Notes under the pieces: generated by a model
Told to the model about the DNA's origin: nothing
Seen by the model: only the letters and a program-made list of their open reading frames with translations
Database searches by the model: none
Made by a program: the position numbers and the translations under genes
NCBI RefSeq assembly: GCF_039521365.1
Contig: NZ_BAAACF010000001.1
Location: 1,612,001 to 1,676,000 of the forward strand
Length of the DNA stretch: 64,000 bases
DNA from: Clostridium_AW malenominatum
GTDB taxonomy: Bacteria > Bacillota > Clostridia > Clostridiales > Clostridiaceae
Reading direction: 5' to 3'
In this document: in pieces, positions 1-8,395 of the stretch
How the letters are laid out: each line of letters begins with the position of its first letter
How positions within the stretch are numbered: position 1 is the stretch's first letter

Positions 1-676
1 TACTTAATGATAATGCAACCTTACTTTGGCCAACCACATACTGAGATAAAACCACATGACTTCCTTCTAATATTTTACTCACCTTTTCTTTGTTCTTATT
101 AGAAAAAAAATTAATAAACCCTTCTTTGAATTTTTCTCCATCTTTCAATAAGTAAAAAATAGTAATCAATATCAATAAAAATTTTGAAAAACTATCCATT
201 AAGTATTTAAATCCTTTTAATAAATTAGAAACTGCATCTTTCATATAATTATTAAGTGATTCTGTAGATACTCTGTAAATTTGGTTTATATCGATATATT
301 TATTAATTTCATCTAAAGCTTTATTTATATTATTGTCTTTTTCTCCAATAGTTTTTATTTCTTTAATCAAACCATTAAGCTCATAAGATATAGAATTGCT
401 AAAATAATAAAAAATTCCTGTTAAAGCAAAAGTCCATATAAATAGAGTTAGTACAGCTGCTTCACTATTTTTCAACCCTTTTTTTATAAAAATAACATTT
501 AACGGCCTTATTAAATAGTAAAAAAACACTGATACAACAACTGGGCTTATTATTGATTTTAATAATACAAGTAATAACCTATATAAAAAAGTAACCTTAG
601 TAAAAAGTATTAAGCTTAAGAATATTAAATTTATAACTATAAGATTTTTAATTAACTTGTTTTCTATCACATTCAT
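1..676 (-). CDS. AI-2E family transporter (PerM/YtvI-like), C-terminus beyond window
   Basis: I translated this directly from the minus strand. It opens at an ATG at 676 preceded by an AAGGG ribosome-binding site and stays open to the window edge, giving about 225 residues. Hydrophobic segments occur near residues 10-35 and 40-60, followed by ISPVVVSVFFYYLIRPLN, then a hydrophilic stretch of about 80 residues with a possible amphipathic helix, then a hydrophobic segment ending in FYLLKDGEKF. This order and the last motif are typical of the AI-2E exporter/PerM permease family (PF01594), whose members export small solutes and often lack a proven substrate. Only the N-terminal two thirds is visible, so the conserved C-terminal helices cannot be checked. 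The family call is fairly sure; the substrate is unknown. Confidence 0.75.
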   Translation of the reverse strand, partial: MNVIENKLIKNLIVINLIFLSLILFTKVTFLYRLLLVLLKSIISPVVVSVFFYYLIRPLNVIFIKKGLKNSEAAVLTLFIWTFALTGIFYYFSNSISYELNGLIKEIKTIGEKDNNINKALDEINKYIDINQIYRVSTESLNNYMKDAVSNLLKGFKYLMDSFSKFLLILITIFYLLKDGEKFKEGFINFFSNKNKEKVSKILEGSHVVLSQYVVGQSKVALSLS

Positions 677-730
677 CCATCCCTTAGTTTTTTAAGATTA
701 TTTTTACCTAAAGATAAAAAAATATTTATA

Positions 731-766
731 ATAAAAGGCTGGTAATTTATTTACCAACCTTTTATT
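731..766. terminator. Strong hairpin upstream of the permease gene
   Basis: Inverted repeat AAAAGGCTGGTAA / TTACCAACCTTTT with a short AT loop. It lies between the permease start at 676 and the next upstream gene. On the minus strand it is followed by an AT-rich run with several T, so it could stop read-through or act as a leader attenuator. Confidence 0.5.
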
Positions 767-844
767 ATTAAACAAATCTTTTGTGAATTCTTATCTTTAG
801 CTGAAACCAAGGGGCCTATATTCATAATAAATTTGAAGTAAAAA

Positions 845-875
845 ATAGGTAGTATAGGATTTCTCCAATACTACC
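845..875 (-). terminator. Intrinsic terminator of the 882-2431 pair
   Basis: Stem AGGTAGTAT / ATACTACCT directly downstream of the stop at 882. On the minus strand it is followed by a T-rich tract (CTATTTTTTAC). Confidence 0.7.
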
Positions 876-881
876 TTTTAA

Positions 882-1454
882 TTATTCTTCTATATTATTA
901 TTAATATCATCACTATCCTCTTCATCACTACTCTTAACTTTAGGAGTAGCTAAAAGATAATACATGCTATTAACTACAAAAATTTGTGTAAATATAGAAC
1001 TCATTAGAAGAAAGACTTCTATATAAAAAATAATCTCACTTCTACAAATTTCAATTAAAAATTTGTTTATTATTGCTAATATTAATACCCCAAATTGAAG
1101 AAAAAGACTAAAAAAACTCCTTATAGCAAGCAATTTATAATAACTAATTAGTTTTCTATTTCCATCCCTTCTTTGAGTAAGTTTCATTTTAGCAGTTTCT
1201 ATATTTTCACTTGACGAAGTAACCAAAATACTTAATGCTGTCAATCCAAAAGCTGACAATAAAGCAGTTATAGTTATAGCAGTATCATTAAAACTTATTA
1301 TAAATTTATCAAAATCGTTTATTTTATTATTGCAAAATAGATATAATACTGAGGTAATTAAAGCTGGTGCTAATATAAGTTCAAACAATTCTTTCTTTTT
1401 AGAAGATTTAAAGAAATTATTTAGTATAATACCTATTTTTATAAACATTCTCAT
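882..1454 (-). CDS. Four-helix membrane protein of unknown function
   Basis: 190 residues. Hydrophobic segments lie near residues 25-45, 55-75, 110-130 and 135-165; the C-terminal tail is acidic (EEDSDDINNNIEE). No signal peptide or enzyme motif is visible. The start overlaps the stop of the upstream 326-residue gene by 4 bp, so the two are translationally coupled and probably work together. A terminator follows at once, so the pair is a closed two-gene unit. I do not recognise the family. A membrane-plus-soluble pair of this size resembles the layout of some anti-phage systems (for example Kiwa, although there the order is membrane gene first), but there is no sequence evidence for that function. 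Confidence 0.7.
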   Translation of the reverse strand: MRMFIKIGIILNNFFKSSKKKELFELILAPALITSVLYLFCNNKINDFDKFIISFNDTAITITALLSAFGLTALSILVTSSSENIETAKMKLTQRRDGNRKLISYYKLLAIRSFFSLFLQFGVLILAIINKFLIEICRSEIIFYIEVFLLMSSIFTQIFVVNSMYYLLATPKVKSSDEEDSDDINNNIEE

Positions 1455-2431
1455 TCCTCACTTTCATCAATCTCTATGAAAATATTATTAAAATACTCCT
1501 TAAAATTTTTATTAACTAATTCAGTATATTTCTCAAAAATAGATTCTGTGTCAATTAATCCATCTGAATCTATTTTTGTATTTATATACTCACTCAATTT
1601 CATGCCCTCTGTATCAAGTCGAATTACATTTGCATCTTTTCTTCCTTGGATAACCATTCTTATTATCTTCTTTTTTCCTGTCTGATTTTCAAACTGTTTA
1701 TAATAACTTCTTACCTTAGTCTTTGAAAATGATCTTGATTGAATAGGTTTATATAACACTTCAACTTCGTCTTTACTTATGTGCTCTTCAGAGAATATTA
1801 TTTCCTCATCATCAGTAAGACTTTCTTTATCTACAACAATCTTTATCAATGAAATTTTATCAAGTTTCATAAGTTCTTCAATAAATTTAGGAGATGGGAC
1901 TACTTCAATATTTAAATCATACTGTAACAGTAAATCCTTTTTGTCTTTTTTATGTTCCTTAACCCACTTCCTGTAACTTCTATTTATATCTTTCTCCAAT
2001 ATTCCTGTAGTAACAGCACCAACTATCTTTTCCCATATTAATACTGCTCTATTCTTATCTTCGAATATTTTTACTAAATAATGTTGTTTTTCTTCATCTC
2101 CTTCATTTTTGTTTTTTTTATAATTAGGTTTTAATGTTTGAATATCTACGATATTAGTTCTCTTATTAAATTTTATATATTTTAATCTAACCTTTTTAAT
2201 ACATTTACATTCATCAACTCTATCAATATAATAACAGATATCTTTACTATTTATAGTATATTTATTCCCTTTTTTTTCATCATATTTGTTAAATATAAAA
2301 AAATAATCTAAAAATTCTTTAAGTATTATTTCTTCTTTTAGTTCCTGTAAAACATACTCCGAGCTATCACGTTCTAACTGCTTCTTTAGAATTAAAATTT
2401 TATATACCTCTGTTTTCCTTTGCTTTTCCAT
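1451..2431 (-). CDS. Soluble protein of unknown function, paired with a membrane protein
   Basis: 326 residues, charged, without membrane segments. The N-terminal 10 residues (MEKQRKTEVY) are basic. The body has a mixed alpha/beta pattern and a lysine-rich linker near residues 105-117; the C-terminus is acidic. No catalytic signature could be assigned with confidence. It is the first gene of a coupled two-gene unit with the four-helix protein at 882-1454. A TGTCGAA heptamer, the Spo0A-box core, occurs on the minus strand at 2554-2560, about 120 bp upstream of the start; a chance match is possible. Function unknown; a nucleic-acid-binding or sensing role for a membrane effector is only a guess. 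Confidence 0.7.
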   Translation of the reverse strand: MEKQRKTEVYKILILKKQLERDSSEYVLQELKEEIILKEFLDYFFIFNKYDEKKGNKYTINSKDICYYIDRVDECKCIKKVRLKYIKFNKRTNIVDIQTLKPNYKKNKNEGDEEKQHYLVKIFEDKNRAVLIWEKIVGAVTTGILEKDINRSYRKWVKEHKKDKKDLLLQYDLNIEVVPSPKFIEELMKLDKISLIKIVVDKESLTDDEEIIFSEEHISKDEVEVLYKPIQSRSFSKTKVRSYYKQFENQTGKKKIIRMVIQGRKDANVIRLDTEGMKLSEYINTKIDSDGLIDTESIFEKYTELVNKNFKEYFNNIFIEIDESEE

Positions 2432-2660
2432 TTTCCACCCCTATATTTGTATACTTCATTAAATATACTTTATTCTTAGAAAATACTTCTAGCTAGCCCT
2501 TTTAAGTGCTTTCTTTCCCAATTGTAAATCTTTTCTACAAATGAGACAAGCTTTTCGACAATATTAGTGGAAATATATGACTAAAATAGAAATAGCCACA
2601 AGTTAATCGTTAACCTAACCCATAGCTTAAGCTTTACTTTTCTTTTATATTAATATATCT
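2432..2660. other. Intergenic region, AT-rich
   Basis: No open reading frame of note. It holds the presumed promoter of the minus-strand pair, including a TGTCGAA (0A-box-like) heptamer at 2554-2560 on the minus strand. Confidence 0.4.
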
Positions 2661-2812
2661 ATTATCTTTTAATTTTAACATACCTTAATAATACAGCGGC
2701 TATTCCACCTGTTAATCCAGCTATTATGTATTTCATATAAAAGTACCCTTGTTCCTGTTTTTTTACACTTATGGCTGTTGCGCAACCTGCCCAGCTAGAA
2801 TTACACCTATTA
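2661..2812 (-). pseudogene. Decayed 5' fragment of an FAD-dependent oxidoreductase gene
   Basis: Read on the minus strand, this stretch resembles the first ~42 codons of the flavoprotein gene at 3864-5141. It contains SWAGCATAISVKK against GGWAGCAAAISAKK. After a one-base frameshift it has GTRVLLYE against AKVLLYE, then GL-(gap)-GGI against GLGNVGGI. The glycine motif is broken, frames shift and the rest of the gene is missing. Part of it (ATG at 2735) reads as a 24-residue hydrophobic ORF, which is probably accidental. It looks like a relic of a local duplication. Confidence 0.65.
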
Positions 2813-2942
2813 AATTATATAGCTAATAATCCTAGAGTAAATCCCCAGGGTTTATTATTCTATATCAAATATAATCCTTACTTGTATAATCTTTCTAATG
2901 CTGATAATATATAGTTATACATGTTATCAAGGGGGAATTAGT

Positions 2943-3521
2943 ATGAAGAAATTAATAAAATCTTTCATGTTATTATTAACTTTATCCTTATCTGTATTTT
3001 TTTTAACTGGTTGTGCCGCAAAACCTGAGGACACAGTTACTAACTTTATGACTGCAATAGCACAACTAGATTTTGATAAAGCTGTAACCTATTTAAAAAA
3101 TGATGGAAATAAAATTAATCTAAAATATGATGATGAAGATCAGGAAAAACTCATTAAATCCATTTTTTCTAAGATTGAATATCAAATAGATAATACTACT
3201 AAAGATGGTAGTACTGCTACAGTAAAAGCTAAAATTACATCTGTAGATTTGCCAAATATAACTACAAAAATGTTTACGGAGTTGTTGCCTACTTTAATGG
3301 CTCAAGCATTTTCCGGACAACCTATAAATGAAGATAAGCAAGATGAAGCAATCATGCAATACTATTTAAATGCCATAAATTCGCCTACTGCACCTAAAAC
3401 TGTTACCGAAATAGAAATTAAATTAGTTAAAGAAAAAGAAGGTTGGTTAATTGAGCCAACTGATAATTTATTTGATGCTATGACAGGTAATATACAGAAA
3501 GCCTTTGAAGCTTTTCAATAA
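2943..3521 (+). CDS. Lipoprotein with NTF2/DUF4878-like fold
   Basis: About 192 residues from the ATG at 2943, which follows an AAGGGGGAA ribosome-binding site; an upstream in-frame start at 2898 lacks one. A basic n-region, hydrophobic core and lipobox LTGC put the mature protein on the outer face of the membrane. The mature part starts with EDTVTNFMTAIAQLDFDKAVTYL, a pattern common to DUF4878/DUF5105-type lipoproteins (NTF2-like fold) of clostridia. No catalytic residues are evident. It stands alone, with its own terminator, beside the decayed flavoprotein fragment. Cell-envelope location is well supported; function is unknown. Confidence 0.75.
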   Translation: MKKLIKSFMLLLTLSLSVFFLTGCAAKPEDTVTNFMTAIAQLDFDKAVTYLKNDGNKINLKYDDEDQEKLIKSIFSKIEYQIDNTTKDGSTATVKAKITSVDLPNITTKMFTELLPTLMAQAFSGQPINEDKQDEAIMQYYLNAINSPTAPKTVTEIEIKLVKEKEGWLIEPTDNLFDAMTGNIQKAFEAFQ

Positions 3522-3540
3522 AGGCAATAAATACACATAG

Positions 3541-3578
3541 AAAACCCTGGAGTAAATCTCCAGGGTTTATTTTTTATT
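3541..3578 (+). terminator. Intrinsic terminator of the lipoprotein gene
   Basis: Perfect stem CCCTGGAG / CTCCAGGG with loop TAAAT, followed by TTTATTTTTTATT. A degraded near-copy of the same hairpin lies upstream of the gene at about 2836-2862. Confidence 0.85.
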
Positions 3579-3863
3579 AATTTATAATCTAATTACTTAG
3601 TATAAATTTCACACTTTCTATTCCAGATTTAAGTTCTCAGCAGACGTAAGAATGGTATTCTATACTACTAAGGCTTTATATTTAGCCACTAATGCACCCT
3701 TTTCTTAGGGTGCTCTTCACATGTAATTAATTATTCATTATATACAAATTAGGGCATGGGGCATCTCTTGATCTCCATGCCTTAAAATAATTATCATAGA
3801 AAGCTATTTACAGAATAACTTTCACACTCTTAACAATTATATCTATTTTCCTTTCTTTCATCT
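3579..3863. other. Intergenic region with two hairpins
   Basis: No gene seen. It holds hairpins GCACCC/GGGTGC near 3702-3720 and GGCATGG/CCATGCC near 3755-3783. The second may end the minus-strand flavoprotein transcript, although its T-run is weak. Confidence 0.4.
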
Positions 3864-5141
3864 TTAAACTAATCTCTCTGCCATAATATTAGCAAGATTT
3901 AATTTTTCTATTCTATTTTTAATTTGTTCATTATTGGTAGAATACAACTCTAAATCCTTCATCCTATTAAAATATTCAGCTCCTGCGAAAGTATATCTCT
4001 TCCTTCTGCCTTCCTTTGTTTCCATTTGGAAATTAGCGTAGGAAATTAAATCTCCTATAGCAGTAGCCTTAGGTAGGATAAGAAGTGGCATACCTAGCAA
4101 GTGTCTAACTGCATTATGCCCTGCTAAAGACCCTGTACACATTGCTTCAGTGTGGCCTACGAATAATCCTGACTTCTCTCCTGCACAAAGTAAATTATCT
4201 AAGCCTTTTACTCTCATATCGTCAGTTCTTTGGGCTACAGAAAGATATCTTATTGAGTTTCCTTTTCCTCCTGCATAAGGATCTATATATTTTGCTTTTT
4301 CTAGTCCCATAATTTTTCTAAGTTTATCTAGTGGGTAAAATGGAGTCATTAGTTTAATGTGACCCGTATCTAGGAGCACAATGTTTTCTGCAAACTCTCT
4401 TAAAGCATACTGTTGGCACACTTTTAATTTTAATTTATCTATGTTTATATCTTCTGGTGGTACCTTTAATACCACACCGCCTTTTTCTTCAATTTCTTTT
4501 AGTAAATCTTCTGCTATACTATCTTTACAAAGCTTACAAGAACCACTAAATGCTCCATATACATCTTCTTCCCTTTCACCTTGTAAATCTTCTGCTCCAG
4601 CTCTAGCACTTATACTTACTCTTGGTCCAAAAGCTGGGCATCTTAGTACACACATAGAGCAACCATTTCCATATCTCAAACAATTCCCCATAGGTCCTGT
4701 AGATCCCGTAGCTTCTATAAACACATCGCCTTTTACATAGGTTCCATCGGATAAATAAACTCCTATTATCTTATTCCCAATCTTTTCAACATCTACCACT
4801 CTACTTGTAAAGTTCAATTCTATACCTAGATTAATTAAATGATTTCTAACTTCTGGCTCTATCTTATTTACGTCGTACAACCATGCATGACCATGTCCTG
4901 GAAACTCAATATTTTTATGTCTAGTATTTTTATCTGTAATATTTATTAAGTCACCTGCTCCTAAGTTAATCAATTCTTCAGAAGCAGTGTATCTTCCGTT
5001 ATTTCTCATTATTCCACCAACATTACCTAATCCAATTAGCATGTCTGTTTTTTCATATAAAAGCACCTTTGCTCCTGCTTTTTTTGCACTTATGGCAGCT
5101 GCACAACCTGCCCATCCTCCACCTATAATTATAACCTTCAT
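3864..5141 (-). CDS. FAD-dependent oxidoreductase, GidA/MnmG-like fold
   Basis: 425 residues. The N-terminus carries a dinucleotide-binding motif (IIGGGWAGCAAA) and an acidic end to the second strand (LLYEK), which defines FAD binding. ATGSTGPMGN and a cysteine-rich segment (CSMCVLRCP, then CKLCKDS) follow near residues 150-210. A second conserved block, LLCAGEKSGLFVGHTEAMCTG, lies near residue 320. The general architecture is that of the GIDA family (PF01134), but it is much shorter than MnmG and lacks its C-terminal helical domain. It overlaps the upstream ferredoxin-reductase-like gene by 4 bp, so the two probably form a redox complex in which the partner supplies electrons. Substrate unknown; the cysteines may hold a metal centre. 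A decayed copy of its 5' end lies at 2661-2812. Confidence 0.75.
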   Translation of the reverse strand: MKVIIIGGGWAGCAAAISAKKAGAKVLLYEKTDMLIGLGNVGGIMRNNGRYTASEELINLGAGDLINITDKNTRHKNIEFPGHGHAWLYDVNKIEPEVRNHLINLGIELNFTSRVVDVEKIGNKIIGVYLSDGTYVKGDVFIEATGSTGPMGNCLRYGNGCSMCVLRCPAFGPRVSISARAGAEDLQGEREEDVYGAFSGSCKLCKDSIAEDLLKEIEEKGGVVLKVPPEDINIDKLKLKVCQQYALREFAENIVLLDTGHIKLMTPFYPLDKLRKIMGLEKAKYIDPYAGGKGNSIRYLSVAQRTDDMRVKGLDNLLCAGEKSGLFVGHTEAMCTGSLAGHNAVRHLLGMPLLILPKATAIGDLISYANFQMETKEGRRKRYTFAGAEYFNRMKDLELYSTNNEQIKNRIEKLNLANIMAERLV

Positions 5142-6124
5142 AGTAATTTTCTACCCTCCAAAATATTTCTTGGATCTATTTGAAGCTTGCAAGATCTTTC
5201 AATAGTAAAGTACTTATTTTTTACACTGCAACTTCCACATACTCCTTCGCCGCAGCACATTTTACCATTATTACAACAAGAAAATTCAACGCTTTCGCCT
5301 ACCAACTTCATTATATTATAATTAACAATGTCGGCAGCTGATGTGTGTATCACATTAACCTTTTCATTTTTTAAAATAGATATTAATATATTTTTAAGTT
5401 CTGGTGGGATTTCTCCCTTATCATCTATAACCTTGGTTTCTATATATTCGCAGTTGTATTTATCTACATATTTTTTAATGAACATATCTTCGTAGGGAGC
5501 TTTATCAACAATAACATATATTTTATTTCCATTTGAATAGAGCTTTTTTAAGACTGGAACTATTGGCGCTTGACCAATACCCCTAGAAATTACAACAGCA
5601 ACTCCATCTTTAGTTTTTTCTAGATTTTTCATTCCTAAAATACCATTCCAATAGGGCCCTTTAAGCATTATATCTTCTCCAACTTTAATGCCATCAAGAT
5701 TTTTTGTCTTTACTCCTTTTATCTCAATTGCTAGTACAATTCTATTTTCCTCTACATTTACTTCCATGACGGAAATAGGTGTTGAAAAGAAATATTCACT
5801 TTCTGGCTTTCTTAAAAACACAAAACTTCCTGGCCTATTTAATTCTTTGGCAAGCTTATGAGGTACTGATATTGTATATAACACCAAATCTTCATAAACA
5901 TACTCTTTATTTAACAGCACACTCTCTATTTCACATCTTCCATCCTTAGGCTTTGTTCCATTCCATATAAATTCTTGATATATGCATACTCCTTTCCAAT
6001 TAATGCAATCACAAAAATTTTCGCCTCTTAATTGGGAACATAATAAGCATTCTCCACTTTCTGCAAGATGGCATGGACAAAATTCACTTCCTGCGTCCAT
6101 ACAATCTCTTACTTCATAGTTCAT
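5138..6124 (-). CDS. PyrK-like FAD/NAD-binding [2Fe-2S] oxidoreductase subunit
   Basis: 328 residues. The first 50 residues hold a dense set of cysteines (CPCHLAESGECLLCSQ, then CDC and C) that could bind an iron-sulfur cluster. Next come an FAD-binding beta-barrel (FFSTPISV), an NAD-binding Rossmann domain (SRGIGQAPIVP near residue 195) and a C-terminal cluster CCGEGVCGSC like the [2Fe-2S] site of PyrK and sulfide-dehydrogenase subunits. It is longer than ordinary PyrK because of the N-terminal cysteine domain. It is coupled by a 4-bp overlap to the flavoprotein at 3864-5141, which it probably feeds with electrons from NAD(P)H, or the reverse. There is no pyrD beside it, so a pyrimidine role is unlikely. 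Confidence 0.75.
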   Translation of the reverse strand: MNYEVRDCMDAGSEFCPCHLAESGECLLCSQLRGENFCDCINWKGVCIYQEFIWNGTKPKDGRCEIESVLLNKEYVYEDLVLYTISVPHKLAKELNRPGSFVFLRKPESEYFFSTPISVMEVNVEENRIVLAIEIKGVKTKNLDGIKVGEDIMLKGPYWNGILGMKNLEKTKDGVAVVISRGIGQAPIVPVLKKLYSNGNKIYVIVDKAPYEDMFIKKYVDKYNCEYIETKVIDDKGEIPPELKNILISILKNEKVNVIHTSAADIVNYNIMKLVGESVEFSCCNNGKMCCGEGVCGSCSVKNKYFTIERSCKLQIDPRNILEGRKLL

Positions 6125-6551
6125 CTTACCCCCCCTAATAATTGTTTTACCTACAATAACAATTTATTTCATAATTAGTATTTTGTTACTGAAAAATATC
6201 ATTAATTATTTACCAATCATTATGTAAATTCACATTTTAATATAATGTCCGCATAGAGTTTACTTTTAAAATTTCAACAAAAACAATTTATTACAGCTTC
6301 TCTATTATATCTACAAAATTTAAAATATAACTATGTAATAAAACAAACTTTGTCTACTATAAATCCCATTATTTTATATAGTTTTTTTATTCATTTTAGC
6401 TATATTCAAAAAAAATACATACATTATTTTATGAAGCTAAATTGCTCTAATACCTTGATTTCGCATATTGCGGACAAGTTATAATTATGATATACTTTCT
6501 TCATTGGCAAAATACTTTGTCAATTCAAAAAATTTAATTGGGGGAAAGAAT
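6125..6551. other. Divergent intergenic region upstream of the symporter
   Basis: Very AT-rich; no gene or recognisable riboswitch. A possible -10 element (TATAATTATGATATAC) lies near 6480-6495, and the symporter ribosome-binding site GGGGGAAAG is at 6539-6547. Confidence 0.4.
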
Positions 6552-7733
6552 ATGAGTAAACAATTAAAATTAGGATTGATTCCAAAGATCATTATCGGTA
6601 TCTTACTTGGTGTAATTATCGGTAAATTTCTACCAGAAGCAATTATTCGTATCTTTGTTACATTTAGCTCAGGTTTTGGTAGCTTTCTTGGTTTCATAGT
6701 TCCACTGTTAATACTTGGATTCGTTACCGCCGGTATTGCAGAGCTAGGCACCGGCGCAGGAAAACTATTAGCTATAACTGTAGGACTATCTTATGGTTTC
6801 ACATTAATTTCTGGTTTATTTGCTTATACCCTTGGTAAATCATTTTTGCCAAAGTTTATAAGTGCCGAAGCTGCAAAAACCATAGGAGAGGCTGGCGCTG
6901 AACTTAAACCTTACTTTTCTATGCCAATGCCACCTGTTATGGGGGTAACTACTGCATTGATATTAGCATTTATCCTAGGGCTTGGTATTGCTGCTATTAA
7001 GAGTGAAGATCTAAAAAAATTAGCTCTAGACTTCCAAAAAATTATAACAAAAGTAATTGAAAATATTGTTATTCCATTACTTCCACTACACATCTTGGGT
7101 ATATTTGCAAATATGACAAAGTCCGGACAAGTTGTTTCGGTGTTCTCAGTGTTTGGAAAAGTATTCCTTATGGTAATAATAGCTCACATTACTATAATAG
7201 TATTCCAATTTGTTATAGGTGCAGCAATTGGCAAGAAGAACTTATTTGAATGTCTAAAATTCCAAGTTCCTGGCTACCTTACTGCATTAGGCACTCAATC
7301 TTCTGCAGCAACAATTCCTGTTAACGTACAGTGTTCTGAAAAAATGGGAATTTCCAAAGGTGTAAGAGAGTTTGTTATTCCTTTATGTGCAACTACTCAC
7401 ATGTCAGGTAGTACAATAACCTTAACAACCTGTGCTATGGCTGTTATGATGTTAAATGGAATGCCAATTCAATTTAATGGTTTCTTTGGATTTATAGCTA
7501 TGCTTGGAATATCCATAGTTGCAGCACCTGGAGTACCTGGTGGAGCAGTTATGGCTTCCTTAGGACTTCTTGAGTCTATGCTTGGTTTTAACCAGACCAT
7601 GTTATCTTTAATGATAGCACTTTATATAGCACAAGATAGCTTTGGTACTGCTTGTAACGTAACAGGTGACCAAGCTGTTGCCATGATAGTTGACAGAGTT
7701 TACGAAGATAAAACCGTTTCGGTTAGTGTATAA
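6552..7733 (+). CDS. Dicarboxylate/amino acid:cation symporter (DAACS family)
   Basis: 393 residues from the ATG at 6552, chosen because GGGGGAAAG lies 5 bases upstream; the longer frame from 6468 has no ribosome-binding site. About eight hydrophobic segments alternate with the hallmarks of the SLC1/GltP fold. These are a serine-rich reentrant loop (ALGTQSSAATIPV, near residue 245), a glycine-rich second hairpin (GVPGGAVMAS) and a final helix with QDSFGTACNVTGDQA, where the aspartates and asparagine bind Na+ and substrate. Members import glutamate, aspartate, serine or C4-dicarboxylates with Na+ or H+. The exact substrate cannot be read from sequence. It is monocistronic with a strong terminator. 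Confidence 0.88.
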   Translation: MSKQLKLGLIPKIIIGILLGVIIGKFLPEAIIRIFVTFSSGFGSFLGFIVPLLILGFVTAGIAELGTGAGKLLAITVGLSYGFTLISGLFAYTLGKSFLPKFISAEAAKTIGEAGAELKPYFSMPMPPVMGVTTALILAFILGLGIAAIKSEDLKKLALDFQKIITKVIENIVIPLLPLHILGIFANMTKSGQVVSVFSVFGKVFLMVIIAHITIIVFQFVIGAAIGKKNLFECLKFQVPGYLTALGTQSSAATIPVNVQCSEKMGISKGVREFVIPLCATTHMSGSTITLTTCAMAVMMLNGMPIQFNGFFGFIAMLGISIVAAPGVPGGAVMASLGLLESMLGFNQTMLSLMIALYIAQDSFGTACNVTGDQAVAMIVDRVYEDKTVSVSV

Positions 7734-7738
7734 AAAGC

Positions 7739-7770
7739 AAAGTGGCTTAATTCTAAGCCACTTTATTTTT
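7739..7770. terminator. Bidirectional terminator
   Basis: Stem AAAGTGGCTTA / TAAGCCACTTT with loop ATTC, then ATTTTTTAT on the plus strand. It serves the symporter and overlaps the 3' end of the convergent AbrB-like gene. Confidence 0.85.
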
Positions 7771-8263
7771 TATAAATAATATTTGTAAAAACTTTTATAG
7801 CTAAGGGCATAATAGTAATCACTGTTACTAATCTCATTAAGTGAAGCAAAGCCACCTTAGTTATATCTGCTCCATATGCTTCTGATATTAATGTCATATC
7901 TGTTATCCCACCAGGAGCACTACTAAATAGTGCTGTTATTAAATCAATTCCACTTATCTTATGTATTATAAAACCTAATGAAAGACTAAATACCGTTAAT
8001 CCTACAACTAATATAACAGAAGGAAGTATTATCTTTTTTATCTGCTGCACACTGTCTATAGTAAAGTTTAAGCCAATCATTCCCCCTACTACAATTTGAC
8101 TTAATAATTTAAAATTGTATGGTATCTCACCCTTTCCAGTGTAAATGTTATATATAGCTACAGAAATCATAGCCCCCACTAGGGCACCTGCTGGAATTTT
8201 AGCTTTTATACCAATAATTCCTCCAATAAACGCTATTAATAAAGTATAAAATATCTTTTCCAT
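7763..8263 (-). CDS. AbrB-family transporter, half-length
   Basis: 166 residues with about five hydrophobic segments. The sequence IPAGALVGAMISVAI near residue 25 and SSAPGGITDMTLISEAYGAD near residue 115 match the membrane duplication domain of PF05145 (AbrB/MadN type). Classical members carry two such repeats in about 350 residues; this gene encodes one, so it may act as a dimer. The family name derives from an ammonia-monooxygenase regulator gene and does not refer to the transition-state regulator AbrB. Substrate unknown. It is convergent with the symporter gene and divergent from the permease at 8396. Confidence 0.7.
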   Translation of the reverse strand: MEKIFYTLLIAFIGGIIGIKAKIPAGALVGAMISVAIYNIYTGKGEIPYNFKLLSQIVVGGMIGLNFTIDSVQQIKKIILPSVILVVGLTVFSLSLGFIIHKISGIDLITALFSSAPGGITDMTLISEAYGADITKVALLHLMRLVTVITIMPLAIKVFTNIIYKK

Positions 8264-8395
8264 AAAACATCCTCCATAATATCCCTAAAAATTAACTTTA
8301 TAACTTAAATTCCATATTATAAATATAATTGTAACACATTGTAAGGAAACTTCATATTTTTTAATATCAGATATAATATTATAGGAGGCTTATAT

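Noticed and set aside
2661..2735. 24-residue hydrophobic ORF (start 2735)
   Set aside because: It lies within the decayed flavoprotein fragment and has no ribosome-binding site; most likely accidental.
5138..6124. PyrK of pyrimidine biosynthesis
   Set aside because: No pyrD next to it, an extra N-terminal cysteine domain, and coupling to an unrelated flavoprotein gene.
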